Shown here in pieces: positions 42,025 through 49,381 of a stretch of 64,000 nt of DNA. Every line of letters starts with the position of its first letter. Position 1 is the first letter of the stretch. Under the pieces are notes generated by a model that saw nothing but the letters and a program-made list of their open reading frames with translations, did no database searches and was not told the DNA's origin. The stretch is from Treponema sp. UBA3870 (GTDB lineage Bacteria; Spirochaetota; Spirochaetia; Treponematales; Treponemataceae): contig DGGQ01000107.1 in the NCBI GenBank assembly GCA_002392275.1, positions 1 to 64,000 on the forward strand. Direction: 5' to 3'. A program made the translations under genes and the position numbers.

Positions 42025-42720
42025 ATGAAGAAAATTTTAGCACTCGCCGCGGTGGCTGTAACTGCCGTAGCTTTGGCATCTGCCGATCCACTTTTCGTTG
42101 GTCACGCATACTTTGGTGTTGGTCTGGGTTCTGCTGTACAGGATTGGAACAAAGATAACAGTACCCGTACAGATTTAGGCAATAACTACAAATGGAATTT
42201 CGGCTCAAATCTGGACTTCGGTGCGGGAGTTGCAATCAACATTCCGTTCGGCGACTATTTCGGTTTCCAGCCGGGCGTGGATTTCTACGTGAACAATGTC
42301 GGTTATCATTATGAGACTAGCAACGGTTACGACAAAAGAGACCAGACTTTCACATACCTTTCACTGGATATTCCGCTTTTGTTTACGGCAAAAATCAACA
42401 AATGGAATTTTGCGATAGGTCCTTATGTGTCCATTCCTCTTGGCGATGTAACTTCTACACGCAATATTATTTCATCCAGCTCTTTAACTTCTTACAAGTA
42501 CTCGCATTCATGGGGTTCCATCGGTGCTCTGGTGGGCGTAGGATATGAGATGAGGATAGGTCTCGGCAGACTCGTGTTTGGCGGACGCTATTTCCACGAT
42601 TTCATGCCTATTGATGTTGAGTACAAGGACTACATCAACAGTTGGCCAGATGGTACGCTGAGTCTCTGGCGTGGTGCATTGGAAATCGATGTTGCCTACA
42701 AGATTCCGCTCTCATTCTAA
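42025..42720 (+). CDS. Small outer-membrane beta-barrel protein
   Basis: A 231-residue exported protein with signal peptide MKKILALAAVAVTAVALASA and GGGAGAAG before ATG 42025. The mature part shows about ten amphipathic strands, for example HAYFGVGLGSAVQDW, NLDFGAGVAINIPFGDYFGFQPGVDFYVN, WNFAIGPYVSIPLGD, GALVGVGYEMRIGLGRLVFGGRYFHDF, and ends IPLSF with terminal Phe. It lies alone between two Rpn nuclease copies, in the opposite orientation to both. No family name can be given beyond OmpA/PorT-like barrel. Confidence 0.75.
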   Translation: MKKILALAAVAVTAVALASADPLFVGHAYFGVGLGSAVQDWNKDNSTRTDLGNNYKWNFGSNLDFGAGVAINIPFGDYFGFQPGVDFYVNNVGYHYETSNGYDKRDQTFTYLSLDIPLLFTAKINKWNFAIGPYVSIPLGDVTSTRNIISSSSLTSYKYSHSWGSIGALVGVGYEMRIGLGRLVFGGRYFHDFMPIDVEYKDYINSWPDGTLSLWRGALEIDVAYKIPLSF

Positions 42721-42794
42721 TCTGACGGAAACATTCGGCTAGACGAAAACCGCATCTTTTATAGGGTGCGGTTTTTTTATGGATTTGTGCAGTT

Positions 42795-43043
42795 TTAGGT
42801 TCTGTTCTCCAGCTCAAAAAGAACGTCCTCCAGGGGGGCTCCCATTTTTTCGGCGGCGGTCTTTGGGTTTACACCAAAATCATTTACAAGAACCAACGCA
42901 TTCTCGACGGCCTTTCTGTGTTCGCCATTTTCAAATCCGTTTTCAAATCCGTTTTCAAATCCAGCATTAAGTCCGGCCTCATAGTCATAGGTCCTCTGTC
43001 TTTCCCATTCCATGTACTGCATCCTCCATTGTGTGTCCTTCTT
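42795..43043 (-). pseudogene. Truncated Rpn nuclease, copy 3 (C-terminal piece)
   Basis: Only the last 80 or so codons survive, from TQWRMQYMEWERQ to MGAPLEDVLFELE. They are nearly identical to the ends of the two full copies. The nuclease core is missing. The upstream edge joins a sequence (43050-43085) that also lies downstream of copy 1 at 40921-40955, so the piece arose by recombination between copies. It contains three 12-bp repeats giving ENGFENGFENGF. Confidence 0.8.
42928..42963. repeat. 12-bp tandem repeat in the truncated Rpn copy
   Basis: TTTTCAAATCCG occurs three times (last unit ends A). The full copies carry one unit or none, so the tract expands or contracts between copies. 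Confidence 0.85.
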
Positions 43044-43076
43044 CTGCAAATTAGAAAAATCTGGCATAACAGCGGG

Positions 43077-43910
43077 TTATTTTATTTGTTTTTTTGCATT
43101 GTCCTTCTCCAGCTCAAAAAGGACGTCCTCCAGGGGTGCTCCCATTTTTTCGGCGGCGGTCCCTGGGATGACACCAAAATCATTTACAAGAACCAGCGCA
43201 GCTTCGACGGCCTTTCTGTGTTCGCCATTTTCAAGACCTGCCTCATAGTCGTAGGTCCTCTGTCTTTCCCATTCCATGTACTGCATCCTCCATTGTGTGT
43301 TCTTCTTCGCGTCGTCGGCAAGTTTCGCAATCCTGTCCGTGAAATCCGAGGAGCTTTCGTTTGTCAGTATGAATTTTAGAAACGACCGCTGCTCCCCGTC
43401 AAGAAGTTTATCACAGTTTCTGGCAATGAAAAAGTATTTGTGCGTCCTGTCGCCCAGAGGAAGGGTGTTGTCCTGCCTGCAGAGGTTCTCGAATGTGTAT
43501 ACCGGCAGCCCCCGAGAGAAGACATCGCCTATGCAGATGAAAATAATGTAAGACTCCTTCAGCTCGGAGTATTTCTGCCCGGCGCCCAGGGTGTCAACAT
43601 CTATCACGCTCTGGTAGTAGCGCGCCCGCTCCGGAAGCTCCTTGGTGTCCACCGCCTGAATCTCTATGTCGAAGGCCCTGGAGCTGTTCCTTGCGTACAC
43701 ATCAAGGCGTATGCACTTGCTTCCGTAGTCAACCATGATTTCGTCCTCCGAGTGCGTCTCTATTCGCTCGATGTCCATTCCGAGCAGAATCTCCAGAAGC
43801 CGCCGGCAGATTTCGGGATTGTTGTGCATGACCTTGTAGAACAGGAAGTTGTTTGCGAGTGTGGCCCGCTCCCATTTTTCTTCCGGTGTCAGTTTTTCTT
43901 TTGTTTCCAT
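43077..43910 (-). CDS. Rpn/PD-(D/E)XK nuclease family transposase, copy 2
   Basis: A 277-residue near-twin of the gene at 40952, with the same core (IRLDVYARNSSRAFDIEIQAV) and the same start METKEK at 43910. Differences cluster at the C-terminus: NDFGVIPGTAAEKM, the shorter GLENGEHRKAVEAALV segment and the end KDNAKKQIK. The pattern of few scattered changes suggests recent duplication or gene conversion. It sits between the truncated copy and the intact porin gene. Confidence 0.8.
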   Translation of the reverse strand: METKEKLTPEEKWERATLANNFLFYKVMHNNPEICRRLLEILLGMDIERIETHSEDEIMVDYGSKCIRLDVYARNSSRAFDIEIQAVDTKELPERARYYQSVIDVDTLGAGQKYSELKESYIIFICIGDVFSRGLPVYTFENLCRQDNTLPLGDRTHKYFFIARNCDKLLDGEQRSFLKFILTNESSSDFTDRIAKLADDAKKNTQWRMQYMEWERQRTYDYEAGLENGEHRKAVEAALVLVNDFGVIPGTAAEKMGAPLEDVLFELEKDNAKKQIK

Positions 43911-44112
43911 GCTATATATATATGCCATGGAATTCAGAAATGTAAAAAAATTGCGCTTTTTTAATGCTTGATTTTTTCTCAAAACATGTCGAATTTAAAA
44001 ACACAAGGTTTGATGGGCTTTGTCCAGAGTTAAAATAATGCCAAAGGAGGGGCAATAGAGAAAATTTTGGTTACAAATTTCCATTAAACATAACAAAATA
44101 TTAAAAAAATGT

Positions 44113-44141
44113 TTGACGGCACAAAAAAAATGTGCTATTGT
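44113..44141 (+). promoter_or_regulatory. Sigma-70 promoter of the intact porin gene
   Basis: TTGACG (44113-44118), a 17-bp spacer and TATTGT (44136-44141). The predicted start near 44148 leaves a 45-nt leader with TAGGAGG before ATG 44193. The paralogue at 36965 has no counterpart. Confidence 0.65.
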
Positions 44142-44192
44142 TAGATTATAAAGTGCTTATAAAAGCATTTAAGAAAAATAGGAGGAATTCTT

Positions 44193-45566
44193 ATGAAAAA
44201 GATTATTGCTATAACAGCAATGGCAGCCGCGGCGGCTGCAATTTCATTTGCGGCTGAACCAGCGGTGAACCAGAGCGTAAGCCTTTCTGGCGATGCTTCA
44301 GTGACATGGGGTGTTGACCTTGATACAGGCAAGACTGGTTTCAAGAATGAGGCGAATGCAACCCTCGAAGTTGTGTTCACCGGTGAAGGAACCAAGGAAA
44401 CAACTGGTGAAGGCATCTGGGCAGAGATTCAGGCAAAGGGAACTGCCCTGTCTGTGAAGGACACACTTACAACTACCCCAACTTTGACGAATGGTGCTGC
44501 ATCTATTGAAAAGGCAAAGCTTCACTTCGGACCTGTTTACCTTGGAATTACAACTGGCGACACAGTGCTTGGAGAGTTTAACGGTGCAAATGCTGTGAAC
44601 TCATCAAAGCTTGGCGTAAGCAATACATATGATGATGCAGAGGGCCACAAGCAGGGTATCGTCGCAGGATTCAGCAATGATATGTTTGCTATCGATGTAG
44701 ACTTCCGCTCACATCCAATTGGAGGAAATTACTACACCAACGACTACGGTGTGGCTGGAGAGGCAACACTGAAGTTCATCCCTGGTCTGGAAATCAAGGC
44801 AGGTGCAGACTATCAGATTAGGTACAACGATGCCGAGTCAAACAAGCTCGGAGTTGGAGCCAGCGAGAAGTACACACTTGCACTTGGCGACAAGTTCAAG
44901 CTCATCGAGGGTGTCGGATTCAACATGGGAAAGGTCGTCACCAATTCTGACGCTCCTGTAATGAACCTTGCCGCAGGTGTTGTATTTGCATGGGGAGACG
45001 AGGCAGACGCAAACGCCGGAGTTCCTTACCTTGATGGAGACTATGCAAAGAAGGTAACACCTGGAGTTGGTGTCGCCGCCGCAATCAACAAAATAACAAA
45101 CGATGACAGAACTATCGTCATTCAGCCATCATTCTACAGCGGAGACATCATCCCGAACCTGAAGGTTGGTGTTTTGGGACAGATTGGCATTTCAACAACA
45201 AGTGGAAACGACGCTGTTTTCGGAGTTGCCGGTGGACTTAAGTATGACCTGAAGGCAACAGATGCCCTCACAATCAGCCCTTATGCCGGTGCTCGCTTTG
45301 TCAAGAATGCCGCTTGGGCAACTACTGCAAATCTGTTCGACGACACATTCACAACCGAGACTACTGACAACGGAAACAAGAAGGATTTGCAGGGAGCTGG
45401 AAACAACAAGCTGAACGTAAAGGTTGGAGCTGATGTTTCTGGACTCATCAACAACACAACATTCAGTGCTTGGTGGCAGTCACGCAACCTCCTGAATGAG
45501 GATGCAGACAAGAAGACCAACGGACAGGTTGGTACAATCAACCTCAAGTGCAAGATTGCTCTGTAA
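44193..45566 (+). CDS. Msp-like outer-membrane porin, intact paralogue
   Basis: A 457-residue outer-membrane protein. The signal peptide is MKKIIAITAMAAAAAAISFA. The mature barrel starts SLSGDASVTWGVDLDTGKTGFKNE and has about 16-18 amphipathic strands. It ends with VGTINLKCKIAL rather than a terminal aromatic. It closely resembles the protein at 36965, while loops between differ. Strong TAGGAGG and a promoter indicate high expression, as for a Treponema major surface protein. Family assignment rests on general similarity to Treponema porin-type surface proteins, not on a search. A terminator and a convergent recombinase gene follow. Confidence 0.8.
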   Translation: MKKIIAITAMAAAAAAISFAAEPAVNQSVSLSGDASVTWGVDLDTGKTGFKNEANATLEVVFTGEGTKETTGEGIWAEIQAKGTALSVKDTLTTTPTLTNGAASIEKAKLHFGPVYLGITTGDTVLGEFNGANAVNSSKLGVSNTYDDAEGHKQGIVAGFSNDMFAIDVDFRSHPIGGNYYTNDYGVAGEATLKFIPGLEIKAGADYQIRYNDAESNKLGVGASEKYTLALGDKFKLIEGVGFNMGKVVTNSDAPVMNLAAGVVFAWGDEADANAGVPYLDGDYAKKVTPGVGVAAAINKITNDDRTIVIQPSFYSGDIIPNLKVGVLGQIGISTTSGNDAVFGVAGGLKYDLKATDALTISPYAGARFVKNAAWATTANLFDDTFTTETTDNGNKKDLQGAGNNKLNVKVGADVSGLINNTTFSAWWQSRNLLNEDADKKTNGQVGTINLKCKIAL

Positions 45567-45596
45567 TCTTAACTAGTTCAGTCTGTTGACTAAATG

Positions 45597-45630
45597 CCCT
45601 CGGACCAAACGGTTCGGGGGTGTTTTTTTT
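45597..45630 (+). terminator. Rho-independent terminator of the intact porin gene
   Basis: CCCTCGGACC (45597-45606) pairs with GGTTCGGGGG (45611-45620, two G-U) around an AAAC loop, followed by a T-tract. Confidence 0.88.
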
Positions 45631-46798
45631 AGCAGATTCCCAAAATCGGGGCGAAAATTTTTGAGGAAGTTTGGGCAAGTTCCATCAAGGTCTGCTCCGA
45701 CTGGTGTGCCGCGTAGTGCTCTAGCATTGCAATCGACTTGTGGCCCGTCGCCAGCTGCAATTTTCTTAAATCCACACTGTCAGCCATGGTTGTAGAAAAA
45801 AAATGCCTCCAGCAGTGGAATGTAATTTTTTCCCCATCCTTTATGTTCAATTTTTTTACAATCTCGTGCAGCTCCCTGTTCCATTTTGAGTAGGAGCTTG
45901 GTTTTTCTTTTGTCTGACCCCAGAACAAAAAATTTGATGGTCGCGGTCCAAACGGATTTTTTTCCGCCTGTTTTTTTATCAGCGACAAAAGTTTTTGGTC
46001 CACGATTATTTCCCGCTGGCATCCATTTTTGGGAGACTTAAGGCCATCCCTTCTTGTCCAGTTGTGCCGGACAAAAATTCTGTCACGACCAATATCCCTC
46101 AGCTGCAAAGCCTGGACCTCTCCAATCCTCATTCCAGTGCAAATGGAAATCAAGTGCGCGAGCCGGATTGATTCATCATTCCATTTTTTTGAGAAAATCT
46201 GCTCCACCTCCGACATTGTTGGAACCACACGTTTTTCTGGAACAACGTGGCACCAGATGATTCCGCTAAAACAGTCATTAGCTGTCAGTTTGTTGTGGTA
46301 TGCCCATTTGAGAGCGAGAGTTGCGCAACGGACAATCTGGTTCACAGTCTCAGGTCTAAGTTTTCTTTTTACAAAAATCTGATTTCCGAGACCATCTTTT
46401 TTTGCGGTTCCAACTTTTTGTGCCGTGGTCGCGAGTGACAAAAGTTTTTTTTTGATTTCAAACACAGTGATTTCTCCAAGAGGAATTTTTCCGTGGGTCG
46501 GAATCCAGTATGCCCTTGCCCGTTTCAGCATTATATCCGCGTAACGCCTGTGGGCCGACTGTCCGACTATTTTCTTTTCAGCAAAATATGGGGACCTGTC
46601 AAAATCCCAAAAGCGTTCCAAAAAATGTCCAAACGTTTCGCTCTGTGGACTGTCCGCAAATGTCGCCGACACAATATATTTTTTCATCTGCAGCGCCCGT
46701 ACAATTTTTTTTACACCGTCCTCACTGATTTCCGTTGTCAAAATTTTTTCGTAGATTTCATCTTCAATTTCTTTTGAATCCACCCGTTCCATTTTCAT
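45629..46798 (-). CDS. Tyrosine recombinase / phage-type integrase
   Basis: A 389-residue site-specific recombinase. The N-terminal 120 residues contain a SAM-like arm-binding region (FGHFLERFWDFDRSPYF and an Arg/Lys-rich helix). The catalytic domain shows all key residues: Arg in CTGMRIGEVQALQL, HxxR in ITFHCWRHFFST, and GH followed by the nucleophile in ATGHKSIAMLEHYAAH. ATG 46798 follows GAGGAAATC; the frame is open to 46912. It is convergent with the porin gene and lies beside the Rpn cluster. No other phage genes are in the window, so it may be a resident or a relic of an integrated element. Confidence 0.85.
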   Translation of the reverse strand: MKMERVDSKEIEDEIYEKILTTEISEDGVKKIVRALQMKKYIVSATFADSPQSETFGHFLERFWDFDRSPYFAEKKIVGQSAHRRYADIMLKRARAYWIPTHGKIPLGEITVFEIKKKLLSLATTAQKVGTAKKDGLGNQIFVKRKLRPETVNQIVRCATLALKWAYHNKLTANDCFSGIIWCHVVPEKRVVPTMSEVEQIFSKKWNDESIRLAHLISICTGMRIGEVQALQLRDIGRDRIFVRHNWTRRDGLKSPKNGCQREIIVDQKLLSLIKKQAEKNPFGPRPSNFLFWGQTKEKPSSYSKWNRELHEIVKKLNIKDGEKITFHCWRHFFSTTMADSVDLRKLQLATGHKSIAMLEHYAAHQSEQTLMELAQTSSKIFAPILGIC

Positions 46799-47245
46799 AT
46801 TTGATTTCCTCTGTCTTTTTTTTGCTCCCCACAAAATTATTGCAACATTGGGAAACAAAATCCAAGACATCTGCAAACAAATTGTGTCAAATTTACCCAG
46901 TACGATGGACAAAAATATTCAGTCTGGTCCAATTTTTAATAGTATTCTGAAAAAAACTGTGGCATGGGCCCCGATGGGGAACGTGCCATGAGAGATTGAA
47001 GATTAGGGAAGTGTGTCTGAAGGGTAGAAAACATTGGATTGCCCTGAATTTCCCCTGTTTCCGACAGATTTGCAATCTTTCCAGGCATGAATCAGTCCAA
47101 TTGAGCAACCTTTAAAACTTGGCACGCAATTTGCTTAATATATAAGTGAAAGGAAAAGGATTTTAGGACATCTCCAAAAACTTTGGTTCGTAGAGAGGTC
47201 CCGGGTCCAGAACCTAAAAAATCAAATCGCTTGGAGGTATTCATT
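46799..47245. other. Gene-free region before hsp20
   Basis: The left part (46799-46950) is the AT-rich upstream of the recombinase. A broken stem-loop lies at 46960-46988 (TGGCA...TGCCA, with CCCC/GGGG inside). The sigma-54 promoter of hsp20 is at 47119. No small gene or RNA is recognised. Confidence 0.5.
47119..47135 (+). promoter_or_regulatory. Sigma-54 (-24/-12) promoter of hsp20
   Basis: TTGGCACGCAATTTGCT matches the RpoN consensus TGGCACG-N4-TTGCW at every defined base. The GG and GC doublets are correctly spaced. Transcription would start near 47146, about 100 nt before ATG 47246. No CIRCE element or sigma-32-type box is visible in this stretch. Confidence 0.8.
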
Positions 47246-47689
47246 ATGAACGAACTTTCACTTTTTAACACACTTTTCGATGACAACTGCGTTGGTTTTC
47301 CTGTCTTCAAGACATCCACGAACTTTGTTCCAAAAGTTGATGTCAAGGAAACAAAAAATGCCTATGTTCTTGACATGGATTTGCCTGGACTTTCCGAAAA
47401 GGATGTTGAAATCGATTTGAAGGACAACATTCTTACGGTCGCATCAAAAGACGAGACTCCCGCCGAAAATGAAAAGGAGCATAAATCTGAAGAAACGAGC
47501 GAGGTCGAGGAAGACTGGCAGTGGCTCATCCACGAAAGAAGGGCAACAAAATTTGAACGCCGCTTCTCTTTGCCACAGGACATTGATTCCGAAACAATCA
47601 GCGCTGTTTTCAAAAACGGAGTGCTCACGGTGACAATCCCACGCAAGGCTCAGGCCAACGCAAGACGGATTAACATCTCCGTAGCATAA
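47246..47689 (+). CDS. Hsp20/alpha-crystallin small heat-shock protein
   Basis: A 147-residue cytosolic holdase chaperone. The alpha-crystallin domain (about 35-140) is clear: PKVDVKETKNAYVLDMDLPGLSEKDVEIDLKDNILTVAS, then RRATKFERRFSLPQDIDSETISAVFKNGVLTVTIPRK with the A-x-x-x-N-G-V-L motif. A charged loop (EKEHKSEETSEVEEDW) replaces the usual short one. ATG 47246 has GGAGG upstream. Expression is predicted from the sigma-54 promoter, which is unusual for this family. A hairpin at 47697-47741 lies after the stop. Confidence 0.92.
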   Translation: MNELSLFNTLFDDNCVGFPVFKTSTNFVPKVDVKETKNAYVLDMDLPGLSEKDVEIDLKDNILTVASKDETPAENEKEHKSEETSEVEEDWQWLIHERRATKFERRFSLPQDIDSETISAVFKNGVLTVTIPRKAQANARRINISVA

Positions 47690-47762
47690 AAAAACGGCCC
47701 CTTTGATTGTTAATTCAACCAGAGGGGTCGCAGTATTTTAAATTGATTCGCGCGGAGAGTGT

Positions 47763-48410
47763 TTACTTTTGTTTTACCTTCGCCCGTTCGCGCACAAAAT
47801 ATTCAAATCCTTTTTTGTCAAGAAGATTTAAAAATCCCTGCACATCGTTTGTCGCTATGTCTTTTATCACAACCCTTGTTATGTTTCCTGCTGTCTGGTA
47901 TGCAAGGTATTTGTTGATTCCGGCGGCCTGTAATTTTTTGACAAAAGCTTCTGCATTTTTTCGCACCGAGAATGCGCCAAGCTGAATGTCCCAGGTCTTG
48001 CTTTTGTTTTCCTGTTTCAAATATGGAGATGAGGAACTGTTTTGAATTTTCGCATCGATTATAGTGATTTTGACTTTCGCCGTCCCGGATTTTATCATGT
48101 CAAGCTTTTCTGCAGCTGCCTTTGACAAATCAATTTCACGGCCAGCAATAAATGGTCCCCTGTCATTGATTCGGACTGTTACGTTTTTTCCATTTGAAAG
48201 ATTTGTGACTACAACCTTCGTGTTGAATGGAAGTGTTTTGTGGGCAGCTGTAAGAGCGTACATGTTGAACGTCTCACCGTTGGATGTTTTTCTTCCGTGA
48301 AACTTGTCCGCATAGTAGGAAGCGACGGCCTCCGACTTGTAAACATAGTCTGCAAAAACTGGAACCACCGAAATCAGCAGGGCTGCGACCAAAAGGATTC
48401 TTCTTTTCAT
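47763..48410 (-). CDS. RlpA-like protein with SPOR domain (first)
   Basis: A 215-residue exported protein. After the signal peptide (cut near VPVFA) there is a double-psi beta-barrel of the RlpA family (about 27-115): [53 protein letters not shown]. Asp in the RINDRGP loop is the presumed catalytic residue of lytic transglycosylases. A C-terminal SPOR domain (about 135-212, [17 protein letters not shown]) should bind glycan strands at the septum. GAGGAC precedes the ATG. It is a paralogue of the next gene on the same strand. Confidence 0.9.
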   Translation of the reverse strand: MKRRILLVAALLISVVPVFADYVYKSEAVASYYADKFHGRKTSNGETFNMYALTAAHKTLPFNTKVVVTNLSNGKNVTVRINDRGPFIAGREIDLSKAAAEKLDMIKSGTAKVKITIIDAKIQNSSSSPYLKQENKSKTWDIQLGAFSVRKNAEAFVKKLQAAGINKYLAYQTAGNITRVVIKDIATNDVQGFLNLLDKKGFEYFVRERAKVKQK

Positions 48411-48587
48411 ATTGTCCTCTTTTTTTTAAAAATTTACAACCATAGATTCCCCCTCAAATTTTTGGTCGAAAAAAAAGGGACCCGCCAAATGCAGATCCCC
48501 TTCTCGCACTTTTATCAATCCATCTGGAAAAGCCCCACTTGCAATTCCCAGACAGTTATTATTAAATTAGCAAAGCATTTTCAAAAA

Positions 48588-49310
48588 CTATTGCTCAATA
48601 GAAAGACTCGCAACCTCCACGCCGGTCTCCGTTACTGAACCAAGTTTTCTCTGTCTGACCAAGTAATGATCAAAACCATGCTGCTTCAACGCATCAACAA
48701 TATAATCCAAATCGGACGCGGCAACATCGCGGATTACAACTCTGGTGATTCCGTCCTCGGATTGGTATGCAATATTTTTGAATCCCTGACTGTTGAGTTT
48801 GTCCGCAAGAATTTTTGCGTTTGAAAAATCGGAGTACGCTCCCAGCTGAATGTCGTAATGCTTTTCCTCCTGATGGTAGATTTTGGATTCCTCCTCGTAA
48901 GGTGTTTCCACAACTCCACTGACATCGGTCGTTGGACCATTGTTTGTTCCCCACTGGATTATCTCCATGGAAACTCTTGCGGTCCCGGCTTTTAGCATAC
49001 CCAAATCAGATGCGGCGGCTTTTGAAACATCAATTTCGCGACCCGGTGCGCTAGGTCCCCTGTCATTGATTCTTACAACAACAGACTTTGAGGTGACAAG
49101 GCTTGTCACTTTGACCAGAGTATTGAAAGGCAATGTATTGTGGGCCGCAGTGTAGTCGTTCATATTGAAGATTTCACCGCTGGCAGTTTTATTGCCGTTC
49201 AGTTCCTCACCATAATAAGAGGCGATGACATTTGTTTTGTACAGTTCCTCCGCAGAAGCAAAGGATGCAATGGCCATAAGTGCCGTCAAAAAAATACCAT
49301 GTACTTTCAT
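48588..49310 (-). CDS. RlpA-like protein with SPOR domain (second)
   Basis: A 240-residue paralogue of the preceding protein with the same order: signal peptide, RlpA barrel (VIASYYGEELNGNKTASGE, RINDRGPSAPGREIDVS), a Thr/Ser/acidic linker (about 130-155), then SPOR (HYDIQLGAYSDFSNAKILADKL). No ribosome site precedes ATG 49310. GATAAT lies 6 nt upstream on the minus strand, so this may be another leaderless start, though without a convincing -35. Likely periplasmic peptidoglycan remodelling. Confidence 0.9.
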   Translation of the reverse strand: MKVHGIFLTALMAIASFASAEELYKTNVIASYYGEELNGNKTASGEIFNMNDYTAAHNTLPFNTLVKVTSLVTSKSVVVRINDRGPSAPGREIDVSKAAASDLGMLKAGTARVSMEIIQWGTNNGPTTDVSGVVETPYEEESKIYHQEEKHYDIQLGAYSDFSNAKILADKLNSQGFKNIAYQSEDGITRVVIRDVAASDLDYIVDALKQHGFDHYLVRQRKLGSVTETGVEVASLSIEQ

Positions 49311-49381
49311 ACATTTATTATCGGAGGCGAAAAAAATTAGTTTAGGATTTTAAAAACAAAATGCCATCCAAAAAATGTGTA

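Noticed and set aside
41321..43964. Matching plus-strand frames of 174-178 codons at 41321 and 43440
   Set aside because: They are the antisense of the two Rpn nuclease copies, so their mutual similarity follows from the duplicated genes.
47100..47245. CIRCE or heat-shock sigma promoter before hsp20
   Set aside because: No TTAGCACTC-N9-GAGTGCTAA-like element is present; the only strong signal is the sigma-54 type promoter.
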